From Saprospiraceae bacterium (lineage in GTDB: Bacteria; Bacteroidota; Bacteroidia; Chitinophagales; Saprospiraceae), in the NCBI GenBank assembly GCA_016787525.1, contig JAEUUP010000015.1, positions 102,144 through 166,143 of the forward strand: 64,000 bases of DNA, given 5' to 3'. This document shows, in pieces, positions 1 through 8,511 of this stretch. Position 1 is the stretch's first letter. Each line of letters begins with the position of its first letter. The notes under the pieces are model-generated. The model did not search any database and was not told where the DNA came from. It saw nothing but the letters and a program-made list of their open reading frames with translations. Made by a program: the position numbers and the translations under genes.

Positions 1-2
1 AA

Positions 3-797
3 GGTGAGCCCGATTTGATGATGCAAGTTTTGAGAGTCACGCCCAGTCATCGCAATATGAACTACTTTTATACAGAAAAGTACCCCAAAACGCAGATTAT
101 GATTCACTTTACTGAGGGGCATCTGCGTGGCGATTTGTCGCAACTCACTAAAGAGAATCAGCATGTGTCTGTGCCGTTTGTTATTGCTCGTGATGGTGGT
201 ATTTATCGCCTTTTTGGATCAGAAGCTTGGGCTTTTCATGTCGGCAAGAATCCTGTAGGCAGTACCAACGAGATTTTAAGTCGTAGCAGTATTGGCATCG
301 AATTGTCGAACTATGGGCCTTTAACTTTGCAAGGCAATGATTTATTGACACCTTATGGCGATGTCTATTGTTCAGTCAATGATACTTCTGAGTATATCAA
401 ATTGCCTAAACCTTATCGAGGAAAGTCTTATTTTGCTTCTTTCACCGAAGAACAATACGATGCGCTGATTGTTCTTTTGCGTTATTTGACAGCTCTATTC
501 AATATTCCACGCGCATTTTTACCTGAAAATGTCCGTTATGAAGCGACCACACAAGCTGTTGGATTCAAAGGTATTGTTTCACATGTCAATGTCAGAGCTG
601 ATAAAATTGATATTGGTCCTGCTTTCGATTGGGCTAAAGTGGTTGCAGGTGTAACGGCTGCTTCTTATACTTCTATTGCCCCTGCCACACGTGGTTTTGT
701 TGCGCCACTCGATTCTGATAGCGAATTAGATATGGATGTGGATTTGAGCGGTGTTACAAGAGACTTTTCTATCGGCGACGAAGAGCCTGATTGTTAA
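3..797 (+). CDS. N-acetylmuramoyl-L-alanine amidase (Amidase_2/PGRP fold), possibly 5'-partial
   Basis: Zinc amidase predicted to cleave the bond between muramic acid and L-Ala in peptidoglycan. Counting from the TTG at 15, an IHFT block (His near residue 31), an AFHVG block (His near 75), SSIGIEL (near 95) and SHVNVRADKIDIGPAFDW (190-205) match the Amidase_2 core with its His/His/His-or-Asp zinc ligands. No signal peptide is visible. The frame is open to the window's left edge, so an upstream domain may be missing; if the gene is complete, the ATG at 18 or 21 is the likeliest start. About 55 C-terminal residues after the catalytic core are acidic and look like a tail. A TACTGAGGGG copy at 110-119 encodes the TEG just after the first His. 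The family call is firm; the 5' end is not. Confidence 0.8.
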   Translation, partial: GEPDLMMQVLRVTPSHRNMNYFYTEKYPKTQIMIHFTEGHLRGDLSQLTKENQHVSVPFVIARDGGIYRLFGSEAWAFHVGKNPVGSTNEILSRSSIGIELSNYGPLTLQGNDLLTPYGDVYCSVNDTSEYIKLPKPYRGKSYFASFTEEQYDALIVLLRYLTALFNIPRAFLPENVRYEATTQAVGFKGIVSHVNVRADKIDIGPAFDWAKVVAGVTAASYTSIAPATRGFVAPLDSDSELDMDVDLSGVTRDFSIGDEEPDC

Positions 798-822
798 TAA
801 GAACTAAGAAACTGTTTGAGTG

Positions 823-863
823 AACCAGTGTTAGTTGAAAGCAAACTAACGCTGGTTTTCTTT
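823..863 (+). terminator. Hairpin terminator after the amidase gene
   Basis: A 14-nt arm at 823-836 pairs with 844-857 (one G-U pair) around a short loop and is followed by TTCTTT. It lies 26 nt after the amidase stop. Just upstream, 804-817 matches the reverse complement of the tail of the dispersed B repeat (see 15178-15361). Confidence 0.6.
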
Positions 864-930
864 ATAAAAACGAAACTTTCCTCTATGGTAGGCAGTAAAA
901 ATAGTATCCAAATACTCAATCCAACTATCC

Positions 931-1467
931 ATGCCTACACCTCCGTATATTCTGCGAAAAATAGAACAATGTCGTCGCTTCAACGAAGATTTTTTGAATC
1001 TCAATAGTCTCGACTTGACCGAAATACCGCCCGAAGTGTTCGATTTGACACACTTGAAAACATTGAATGCGCACCACAACCGCATCGAAACTTTGCCTTT
1101 AGAACTTCGGCAGTTGACGCAGTTGGAGACTTTGGGCTTGGAAGGCAATTGTATCGAGCATATTTCGCCTGAAATGTCTATGATATTAGCCAAAATCCCG
1201 CATGTCGTTTTCAGCTATCAAAATTTAGAGAAAGGAAAGGATAATTGGAAAGAAAAAATGCGTGAAAGCATTGAAAATGCCGACCTCGACAGAGCTTTTG
1301 ATGTCTTGAAAGCACAGAAACCCGATGACAATGACGTGGCTCTGTTGCATTTTAGGTATCGAGACAATGAACGCAGTTTTTCGATATTAAAAACCATTTC
1401 AGATGATGATTATACTTTGATACGCAATCAAATTGTCCACGCATTGTCCTGTTTTTTGTCTGAATAA
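931..1467 (+). CDS. Leucine-rich-repeat protein with an effector-associated-domain-like tail
   Basis: A 178-residue cytoplasmic protein without signal peptide or membrane segment. Residues about 20-90 hold three leucine-rich repeats of the bacterial LxxLxLxxNxI type (LKTLNAHHNRIETLPLEL, then LETLGLEGNCIEHI). The last 75 residues have the pattern of effector-associated domain 11: a first helix with DLDRAFDVLK, a middle LLHFRYRDNER and a last helix TISDDDYTLIRNQIVHAL. In Bacteroidota such domains are thought to act as adaptors that pair sensors with effectors in conflict systems carrying the same domain. The LRR part is clear; the EAD11 match is my reading of the pattern. No partner with this domain is visible in the window. 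It may instead be a stand-alone LRR protein of unknown role. Confidence 0.7.
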   Translation: MPTPPYILRKIEQCRRFNEDFLNLNSLDLTEIPPEVFDLTHLKTLNAHHNRIETLPLELRQLTQLETLGLEGNCIEHISPEMSMILAKIPHVVFSYQNLEKGKDNWKEKMRESIENADLDRAFDVLKAQKPDDNDVALLHFRYRDNERSFSILKTISDDDYTLIRNQIVHALSCFLSE

Positions 1468-1641
1468 AAAAATAATTATTTTTTATTGTACGAACAAGTA
1501 ACTAAGTGTCCAACAAAGCGTATTAGGTTTAATTAAATAATTTAATTAGATAATTTTAGAGGTTTTGGAAGCCGTGTGTTTCCAAAACTTTTTTTTTGCC
1601 AAATCACGAAAACTTCTTTCCTTTACAAAAAATCACAACCT

Positions 1642-2997
1642 ATGAAAAATCTATTTTTATTAGCATGTCTTATGCTTATGATGTCTTGTAAAAACAATCC
1701 AAAAACGGAAAATAAACCCATCCATTTGGTCACACTCGACCCAGGGCATTTCCACGCCGCCTTGATTCAGAAGGCGATGTACGACTCAATTGATGCCACG
1801 GCACACGTCTATGCACCCGAAGGCAATGATGTCAAACAACATTTGGGACGCATCGAAGGCTACAACAAACGAGCAGACAAACCGACCAATTGGACACAGG
1901 TGAATTATATTGCTCCAGATTTTTTCGAGAAAATGATTGCCGAGAAAAAAGGCAATGTCGTGGTCTTGGCGGGTAATAATCGTTTGAAAACAGATTATAT
2001 TCTCAAATCTTTGCAAAATGGTTTTCATGTTTTGGCAGATAAACCAATGGTTATCAACGAAAAAGACTTTGAGAACCTTAAAAAAGCTTTTGCCATCGCT
2101 GCGGAAAATAAAAAACTGCTCTACGATATCATGACTGAGCGTTCCGAAATCACCACCATGCTTCAACGCGAGCTTTCGATGACCCCCTCAGTATTCGGCA
2201 CTTTAGAAAAAGGTACACCGACCAATCCTGCGGTTACAAAAGAAAGTGTGCATCATTTCTACAAATTTGTTTCGGGCAATGTACTGACGCGTCCTGCGTG
2301 GTTCATGGACGTGCAGCAACAAGGCGAAGGCATCGTAGATGTGATGACGCATTTGGTGGACTTGGTGCAATGGGCAAGTTTTCCAAATCAAATCATTGAC
2401 TACCAAAAAGATATAAAAATAAATACAGCCAAACGCTGGGCAACCGATATGTCATTGTCGCAGTTTTCGACCATCACAAAAACCGATGCTTTTCCCGATT
2501 TTCTGAAAAAATCAGTTGTAAACGATTCTATTCTAAAGGTTTTTTGCAATGGTGAAATCAATTATACACTGAGGGGGGTACACGCCAAAACTTCTGTGAT
2601 TTGGAACTTCAAAGCACCCGATGGCACAGGTGATAAGCACCAATCGTTGATGCGTGGGACAAAAGCAAATTTGGCAATTCGACAAGGAAAAGAGGAAAAT
2701 TATCAACCGACTTTGTACATCGAACCCGTGAAAAATAACGCCGATTATGCGGTTGCTCTTAAAGAAGCCTTTGTTGGTTTGCAACAAAAGTTTCCAGATG
2801 TGTCAGTTGAAGCGGTTGGAAAAAAATGGAAAGTCACAATTCCTGAAAAGTACAAAGAAGGTCACGAAGCCCATTTCGCGCGAGTCACTGAACGCTTTTT
2901 GGACTATCTTTTGAAAGGAAATATGCCAGAATGGGAAGTCCCCAATATGTTGGCCAAATACTATACAACGACAAAAGCCCTTTCGATGAGTCGGTAA
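1642..2997 (+). CDS. Lipoprotein Gfo/Idh/MocA-like oxidoreductase with the 'putative oxidoreductase C-terminal' domain
   Basis: The ATG at 1642 is preferred over an upstream in-frame start because it begins a lipoprotein signal peptide (MKNLFLLACLMLMMSC, Cys at residue 16). The protein therefore probably sits in the periplasm or outer membrane. An N-terminal Rossmann-like region (about 30-170) includes HLVTLDPGHFHAALIQ, VVVLAGNNRLKTDYI and VLADKPMVI, the last being the Gfo/Idh/MocA EKP/DKP motif. The C-terminal half resembles the Bacteroidota-specific oxidoreductase C-terminal domain. Reported relatives often lie in polysaccharide-utilization loci; substrate and cofactor cannot be read here. 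It shares a bidirectional terminator with the convergent haloperoxidase gene. Two uptake-like motifs lie inside (2184-2192 and 2568-2576). Confidence 0.8.
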   Translation: MKNLFLLACLMLMMSCKNNPKTENKPIHLVTLDPGHFHAALIQKAMYDSIDATAHVYAPEGNDVKQHLGRIEGYNKRADKPTNWTQVNYIAPDFFEKMIAEKKGNVVVLAGNNRLKTDYILKSLQNGFHVLADKPMVINEKDFENLKKAFAIAAENKKLLYDIMTERSEITTMLQRELSMTPSVFGTLEKGTPTNPAVTKESVHHFYKFVSGNVLTRPAWFMDVQQQGEGIVDVMTHLVDLVQWASFPNQIIDYQKDIKINTAKRWATDMSLSQFSTITKTDAFPDFLKKSVVNDSILKVFCNGEINYTLRGVHAKTSVIWNFKAPDGTGDKHQSLMRGTKANLAIRQGKEENYQPTLYIEPVKNNADYAVALKEAFVGLQQKFPDVSVEAVGKKWKVTIPEKYKEGHEAHFARVTERFLDYLLKGNMPEWEVPNMLAKYYTTTKALSMSR

Positions 2998-3003
2998 TTG
3001 GTC

Positions 3004-3060
3004 ATCAATCATTGGTCATTAGGAGAAGTTTGTTTTATTTTCTAATGACCAATGATTGAT
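3004..3060. terminator. Bidirectional hairpin between convergent genes
   Basis: A perfect 19-bp inverted repeat (3004-3022 with 3042-3060) around a T-rich loop lies between the stops of the convergent genes ending at 2997 (+) and 3073 (-). Confidence 0.7.
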
Positions 3061-3072
3061 AAACAATCTCTG

Positions 3073-4383
3073 TTATTTCAATTTTGATACAACGAACTGT
3101 CCCACTTTCGTGCCTTGCTCATTGCCTTTTTCACAATCAGAACGGTAGTGGATACCTGCATATACACGGCTGATAGAGGCTTCTTTGGCGGCTTCTCTGA
3201 ACGATTTGAACGAGCGAACAGGCAAGCCATATTCTTTCTCCGTTTCATCTGTATAAGCTTGATTGTCACCAAATAAAGCTGTGAGTGTTTCTGCCGCAGC
3301 AGCAGAAACAGTGCTATGTCCACTCGTGTAAGATGGAAACGGCGGTGTGACCAAAAGCGGATGCCATTGTTTATCTATTTTGGCACTGATAACGGTCTCT
3401 GGTCGCACAGAAGCATAAAAATATTTAGCATCCCAACAGCTGATAAACCCTTCGTAGAGAGCCAATGAGGTTAGGGTATAGGCTTGTAAAGATTCATAAA
3501 ATCCCACTTTTCTATCCTTCAAAAATGATTGGCAAATCGCTAACCAGTGTCCACCAGGAGTCATTTTTTTATCTTGAAACATCAAATGACCTTTGTGGCG
3601 TGAAACAAAAGGGTTGTCGTCCCAAAATACCATGATGTTTTCACGCTCTTCGACGACAGTTTTTGAAATCTCATGTACTTCTACCAATTCTTTCCAAAAT
3701 GCGCTGTTTTTATCCTCGCTATACTGAGGGGGTGGGGTAGGGCGAAATTGCGAAGCGGTGTCCATGACCAAAACTTTCATTTTAGCCCAATGTGGCTCAA
3801 CGCCATCGGCATAGTCAGGTGGCGTAGGTACCCAACGACCATTGATACCATTTTTGACTTCAAACCGCGCCATACCACGTGTTTCTTTGTAATTGTCTGA
3901 ACCCAAACGTTTTATAACAGCATTGGCGACATTTTCTCCAAAAGCGATAGAATTGTTGAACACATCTTCAGCTATGCCTTGTTTCAATTCTGCAAAAGTT
4001 TTGGTTTCAAAATCATCTATTTCTTTGGTCGTAAAAACAACTTTTTTGGCTGTCGAACACAAGGCCTTGATGGCGGCTATTGTAAAATTGTAGTTTTTAC
4101 CTGCTTCAGGAGTCGGCATAGCATCAAAACCTTTGAGCTTGGCTGTTATTGAAGTTGCACCTTCTTTTGCAAATTTTCCCGCTTCGTAAGCCGCTAAAAG
4201 AGGGTAAACATAGACACGACTTGCCACAGGCGGCGCAAAAATATCGGTTACAATCACATCAGTGAGTTTTTTTTGCGCAGCGTGTAGGTATTCAACATCC
4301 GATTTTGCAGGCTTCACCGTTTTGTTTTCTTTGCAAGCGGCAAAAAGCAAAAAGCAGAAAAAGAATGATAGTTTAGTTTTCAT
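3073..4383 (-). CDS. Vanadium-dependent haloperoxidase/PAP2-superfamily lipoprotein
   Basis: The start at 4383 gives a lipoprotein signal (MKTKLSFFFCFLLFAAC); an ATG six bases upstream is also possible. All three blocks of the vanadium haloperoxidase/acid phosphatase active site are present in order: ASVRPETVI (Arg), PSYTSGHSTVSAA (SGH) and SRVYAGIHYRSDCEKG (Arg, His and Asp). The length of about 436 residues fits bacterial vanadium haloperoxidase homologues rather than the shorter PAP2 lipid phosphatases. Biochemical activity (halogenation or phosphatase) cannot be decided. It lies 61 nt downstream of the CRTAC1-like gene on the same strand, so the two are probably cotranscribed and form the distal part of the SusC/SusD locus. 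One motif copy at 3723-3731. Confidence 0.85.
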   Translation of the reverse strand: MKTKLSFFFCFLLFAACKENKTVKPAKSDVEYLHAAQKKLTDVIVTDIFAPPVASRVYVYPLLAAYEAGKFAKEGATSITAKLKGFDAMPTPEAGKNYNFTIAAIKALCSTAKKVVFTTKEIDDFETKTFAELKQGIAEDVFNNSIAFGENVANAVIKRLGSDNYKETRGMARFEVKNGINGRWVPTPPDYADGVEPHWAKMKVLVMDTASQFRPTPPPQYSEDKNSAFWKELVEVHEISKTVVEERENIMVFWDDNPFVSRHKGHLMFQDKKMTPGGHWLAICQSFLKDRKVGFYESLQAYTLTSLALYEGFISCWDAKYFYASVRPETVISAKIDKQWHPLLVTPPFPSYTSGHSTVSAAAAETLTALFGDNQAYTDETEKEYGLPVRSFKSFREAAKEASISRVYAGIHYRSDCEKGNEQGTKVGQFVVSKLK

Positions 4384-4444
4384 AGACATACATGTAGTTT
4401 AGTTATTAGTCACTTAAAAAGAAAAGTATCGGGCTATTTTTTAA

Positions 4445-7400
4445 TTATTGAACAATTTTTGCAGACACTTTTCTTGTCACATTGTTTTTAGCGTCATAAA
4501 AAATGACTTCTTGCATCGTTTCATCCAATGGAAACGAACGCCCTTCTTGCGACAAAAACGTGCTGCCCCAGTAAAACTCTTTCATTTGCTTTTGACCATT
4601 TTTGAGTAAAACTTGTGCTTTGACTTCGTTTTTACTGAGGGGTATGTTTTGAATGTGTGCTGAATTTTTTAAAGCAAAAGCTTTCAATGCGCCCTTGTTT
4701 TGGGTGGCTAAAAGTAAGGATTTGTCTTTTACGACAACCTGCGTCAAAGCTCGGGCATTGTTTGGAACATAAAAATGACTATTGTCAAGTTCTATGGTTT
4801 TAAATTGATTTTGACCCATGTTTTTTAAAACCAATCCATCGAATGCGTCGGCGCGTCCTTGCAATAGTTCCATACCGTAGTCGTTGCCAACCATCACTAA
4901 GTCGAGCAAACCGTCTTTGTCCACGTCAAAAGGCATCATGCCATAGATGGGTGCTAATTGTGCAGTTGTCGGTAGAGCCGATATTTTGAATTTACCACCG
5001 CCAATGTTTTCAAGATAGCTTGTTGACAGCCAATTACTTTTAAAAATCTGCGCACCTTCTAATTCTTTCTGCGAAAAAACATCTTGAACGGTCGCTTTTC
5101 CAAAATCACCGTAAGTCAAGAATTTGCGGCGAATCAAAACCAACTGTTTCACCATATCGTCTCTTGTGTGGTAGAAAAACTCTTTGCGTTGTCCTGCTGT
5201 ATCGCGCCAAAAACAGGAAATGAATGGGTCGTACAGACCATTATTGTCAAAATCTTTGGCATAAATACTGAGGGGTTCACCCGATGAGCATTTAAAATAG
5301 AGGTTTTCGCCAAAATTTCCTGCCATGTAGTCCACATCACCATCGTTGTCGAAATCGGCGGCTGTGAGACTTGTCCACCAACCTATTTTGTCACCAATAC
5401 CTGAATTGGCTGTGGCATTTTTTAATTTTCCATGGTCATTTTGCAAAAACGTCAAAGGCATCCATTCTCCAGCGAGCAATAAGTCGGGCTGATTATCACC
5501 ATTAAAATCTGTCCAAAGTGCATCACTAATCATCCCTATTTGAGCCAATTCGGGGCAAACTTCTTGCGTGACATCTGTGAAAACAGGCTTATCTTTCCCT
5601 TTTGAATCATTGCGCAACAAAAAACTGCGGTCAGTTTTAGGATAGGCAAATGGCAAAACACGTGCGCCAACGAATAAATCCAAATCACCGTCACCATCGA
5701 AGTCAGCCGCTTTGACGGTTTGTCCACACGAAGTTTCAGTTGGCAAAGCATTTTGAGCTATTTTAAAATTGCCTTTACCATCATTGATGCACAAAACATC
5801 TTGATAGAAAGGTGAATTGGGCGGATATTGGCTGCTGCCATGCACGATATAGAGGTCGTTGTCGCCATCGTTGTCTGCATCGAAGAGCAGAGTGCCGAGT
5901 TCTTCTTCTTGTTTTTTAGGGTCGAGTTTGTAGGACACAGATTTTTTAGAGAATTGCCCGTTGGCATTTTGTAAAAACCATGTACCATCGAACAAAGCAC
6001 TGCCACCGACATAAATATCGTCGCGTCCATCGCCATTGACATCGCCAACAGATACTGAGGGGCCATATTCACTGAACTTGTGTGGCAATGTTTTTTGATA
6101 ATTAAAATCAATAAAGTCAGAATCGCGGTGTATAAAATCCAAACCAAACGTTTTTGGATTTAAGTCGTCAAACAACGCCAAACTACCCCCCTCAGTAAAA
6201 GGAGTGTTTTGACCAAATTTGACTGTAATCATTTGATTGATGGCTTGTAAGCCCAATTTTGCCGTTTTGCCACCTTGCCATTTGACGATGACAGAGTCAA
6301 CTTTTGTAGCTGTACCCAAACCAAAATGCAAACAATTCTCAGAAGTCGAAATATAACCACGAGCTGACACCAACTGCGCAATTTGCTGTTTACCACCGAA
6401 AAACACCGTCGCTGTTGCGCCAAAAGCGTCTGTATTGGGCTGTTCGCCTTCGATTTTTAGGCGCAGATAGTTTGATTTTTTATCACTATCGTTGACTGTA
6501 TTTTGAAAAACAAAAGCTTTGTCATTGATATTGTTCACAATCAAGTCGAGGTCGCCATCATTGTCCAAATCGCCATAGGCTGCACCATTTGAAAAGGCAG
6601 AAACCGCCACGCCCCACTCCTTCGACACATCTTTGAAACGCAAATCGCCTTCATTTCGGAACAAAAACTTAGGTACTTTGATTTGCGGAATCGTTTTTTG
6701 CAGTTCAACTTCGGGTATCAGATAGCTAACAGTGCTGCGATAAGCACCAAAATCGTGGTCAGTAACGTCTCGCGGAAAACCATTGGTGACAAAAATATCG
6801 CGATTGCCATCGTTGTCAAAATCAGCCATCAGAGGTGTCCATGACCACTCTGTTTCTTGTACATCGCCGATGAATGCAATATCGCTGAACGTCGGTAAAC
6901 CTGTTTCGGGATTGAGTCCGCGATTGAGTTGCAAGACATTTCGGGCGTATTGGTATTCAAAACCGTAGGATTCGTTGTTGATATAGTTGTTGTAGTTGTT
7001 GGCGTTTAGAAATACCTTTTTGCGTTTGTTGTGATAAGGCATCATTTCGGTGGTGAACACATCGAGTTTGCCATCATTGTTCACATCAGCCACATCGCTG
7101 CCCATTGCAGACGCAGCTTGATGTTTAAAAATAGCAGCTACCTGATTGGTGAATGTGCCATCGTGGTTGTTGATGTAAATCAAATCATTGGTCACGTAGT
7201 CGTTGGCGACGTAAATATCGAGCCAGCCGTCGTTGTTGAAATCCGTAATCAATGAGCTGTGGCTATAACCTTCGAGTTTAATACCTGCTTTTTTTGAAAT
7301 ATCCGTAAAAACAGGGTGATTTACTGAGGGGTCTAAGTTGTTCTGCAAAAGCCTATCAGTATTCGGTGAACTGCCATCTTTGACTTTTGGGAAATACTGA

Positions 7401-8002
7401 TTGGGGTATTTGGTATCCATGTAGTTGACAGCAATAAAAACATCTAAATCACCATCATTGTCATAGTCAAAAAACTGGGCATTGGAGGCGTGGGTCGTAT
7501 CGTCCAAGCCATATTCTTTTGCCATTTCTTTGAAATGCGGTATTCCTTTGACATCATTGCCTTGGTTGATGAACAATAAGTTTTTTCGTAACTCTGGTTT
7601 ATTTTTGAAGGTATTGCAGATGTACATATCGAGTTTTCCGTCTCGGTTGATGTCGAGCATATTGATACCTGAAGACCATTGATTGGGTTCTTTCTGAACG
7701 TTGGCTTGGGCAGTTGCCTCTTGAAATTGAAGATTTCCTTTGTTCAGATAGAGTTTGTTTTCAACTTGATTGCCTGTGAAGTATAAATCTTGCAGACCGT
7801 CACCATTCAAATCGCCAATGCCAACGCCGCCACCATTGTAGATGAATTCAGAATTAAAAATGGTGAGCGAATCCGTTTCAGTGATTTGATTATTGAAATC
7901 AATGCCTGTTTTTGAGCTATCGAGTAGAACAAAAAGCGTTTTTTCGTTTTTGCAAGCTGCAAAAAGGCATAAGACAGAAAGGAAAAGTATCGTTTTTTTC
8001 AT
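4445..8002 (-). CDS. CRTAC1-like FG-GAP/VCBS-repeat lipoprotein with ASPIC/UnbV domain
   Basis: About 1185 residues. The start at 8002 gives a lipoprotein signal (MKKTILFLSVLCLFAAC); an in-frame ATG 30 nt upstream would put it behind extra residues. The body is many beta-propeller FG-GAP/VCBS repeats with calcium-loop signatures such as GDLNGDGLQDLYF, DYDNDGDLDVFI and DFDGDGDLDLFVGA. An ASPIC/UnbV domain lies near residues 520-600 (DAFGATATVFFGG, then YISTSENCLHFGLG and VIVKWQGGK). The repeats resume after it, so there are probably two propellers. Likely a surface lipoprotein working with the upstream SusC/SusD pair; its ligand is unknown. Five motif copies lie inside (4634, 5267, 6054, 6188, 7323). 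A 21-bp tandem array sits directly upstream. Confidence 0.88.
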   Translation of the reverse strand: MKKTILFLSVLCLFAACKNEKTLFVLLDSSKTGIDFNNQITETDSLTIFNSEFIYNGGGVGIGDLNGDGLQDLYFTGNQVENKLYLNKGNLQFQEATAQANVQKEPNQWSSGINMLDINRDGKLDMYICNTFKNKPELRKNLLFINQGNDVKGIPHFKEMAKEYGLDDTTHASNAQFFDYDNDGDLDVFIAVNYMDTKYPNQYFPKVKDGSSPNTDRLLQNNLDPSVNHPVFTDISKKAGIKLEGYSHSSLITDFNNDGWLDIYVANDYVTNDLIYINNHDGTFTNQVAAIFKHQAASAMGSDVADVNNDGKLDVFTTEMMPYHNKRKKVFLNANNYNNYINNESYGFEYQYARNVLQLNRGLNPETGLPTFSDIAFIGDVQETEWSWTPLMADFDNDGNRDIFVTNGFPRDVTDHDFGAYRSTVSYLIPEVELQKTIPQIKVPKFLFRNEGDLRFKDVSKEWGVAVSAFSNGAAYGDLDNDGDLDLIVNNINDKAFVFQNTVNDSDKKSNYLRLKIEGEQPNTDAFGATATVFFGGKQQIAQLVSARGYISTSENCLHFGLGTATKVDSVIVKWQGGKTAKLGLQAINQMITVKFGQNTPFTEGGSLALFDDLNPKTFGLDFIHRDSDFIDFNYQKTLPHKFSEYGPSVSVGDVNGDGRDDIYVGGSALFDGTWFLQNANGQFSKKSVSYKLDPKKQEEELGTLLFDADNDGDNDLYIVHGSSQYPPNSPFYQDVLCINDGKGNFKIAQNALPTETSCGQTVKAADFDGDGDLDLFVGARVLPFAYPKTDRSFLLRNDSKGKDKPVFTDVTQEVCPELAQIGMISDALWTDFNGDNQPDLLLAGEWMPLTFLQNDHGKLKNATANSGIGDKIGWWTSLTAADFDNDGDVDYMAGNFGENLYFKCSSGEPLSIYAKDFDNNGLYDPFISCFWRDTAGQRKEFFYHTRDDMVKQLVLIRRKFLTYGDFGKATVQDVFSQKELEGAQIFKSNWLSTSYLENIGGGKFKISALPTTAQLAPIYGMMPFDVDKDGLLDLVMVGNDYGMELLQGRADAFDGLVLKNMGQNQFKTIELDNSHFYVPNNARALTQVVVKDKSLLLATQNKGALKAFALKNSAHIQNIPLSKNEVKAQVLLKNGQKQMKEFYWGSTFLSQEGRSFPLDETMQEVIFYDAKNNVTRKVSAKIVQ

Positions 8003-8030
8003 AGATAAAATTTGTATAAAACAGCAAAGC

Positions 8031-8198
8031 AAGAATCAAAAGCCGTGATGCAGAAATTAAAAGCCGTGATGCAGAAATCAAAAGCCATGATGCAAGAATC
8101 AAAAGCCGTGATGCAGAAATCAAAAGCCATGATGCAAGAATCAAAAGCCGTGATGCAAGAATCAAAAGCCATGATGCAAGAATCAAAAGCCGTGATGC
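8031..8198. repeat. Eight tandem copies of a 21-bp unit upstream of the CRTAC1-like gene
   Basis: Eight 21-bp units run from 8031 to 8198, then a degenerate partial unit to about 8218. Units vary at only a few positions (AAGAATC or AGAAATC/T, then AAAAGCC, then GTGATGC or ATGATGC), and the two variants partly alternate. On the minus strand every unit reads GGCTTTTGAT, so TTTG recurs every two helical turns just upstream of the start at 8002. The array is open in several frames only because 21 is divisible by three; I do not call a gene. Confidence 0.95.
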
Positions 8199-8224
8199 AA
8201 AAATCAAAAAAACAAGATTTATGA

Positions 8225-8460
8225 AATTTCAAAATTTCGTAAATCTTTACGCCATTGTACGCCAAAAAAAAAGAGCGAACGAAAGATAGAATTCACAGTA
8301 CAATATTCGTGAAAAATATCTTTGGTTCACCCTTTAACGAAAGTTTATTCCTAAACAAACTTAGAATGTATGAAAATCAAGAGTCGAATATGCCATTAGT
8401 GAGTGGTCATTCTTGATGTGTAGAATGATTTTTTTGACTAATAACTTATAGACAAACTTA
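8225..8460. other. Gene-free spacer between the tandem array and the SusD operon end
   Basis: AT-rich sequence with no credible ORF. Apart from the flanking tandem repeat and hairpin I see no structured element. Confidence 0.6.
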
Positions 8461-8464
8461 AAGT

Positions 8465-8495
8465 TACTGAGGGGGATAGCGAGTCCCCCTCAGTA
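8465..8495. terminator. Facing pair of TACTGAGGGG motifs forming a hairpin after susD
   Basis: TACTGAGGGGG at 8465-8475 faces CCCCCTCAGTA at 8485-8495, with a closing A-T pair inside, giving a 12-bp perfect stem and a 7-nt loop 17 nt past the SusD stop. It lacks a long T-run, so termination strength is uncertain. Confidence 0.6.
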
Positions 8496-8511
8496 TGACT
8501 GAAACTATTGA

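Noticed and set aside
846..1193. Minus-strand ORF of 115 codons over the LRR gene
   Set aside because: It is antisense to a clear LRR protein and to the upstream terminator; composition is non-coding.
8031..8198. CRISPR array at the 21-bp repeats
   Set aside because: Units are directly adjacent with no unique spacers.
8012..8224. Open frame of 70 codons with heptad-like repeats (MQKSKAV) over the tandem array
   Set aside because: A 21-bp unit without stops is open in several frames on both strands; there is no start signal and no homology, so it is a by-product of the repeat.
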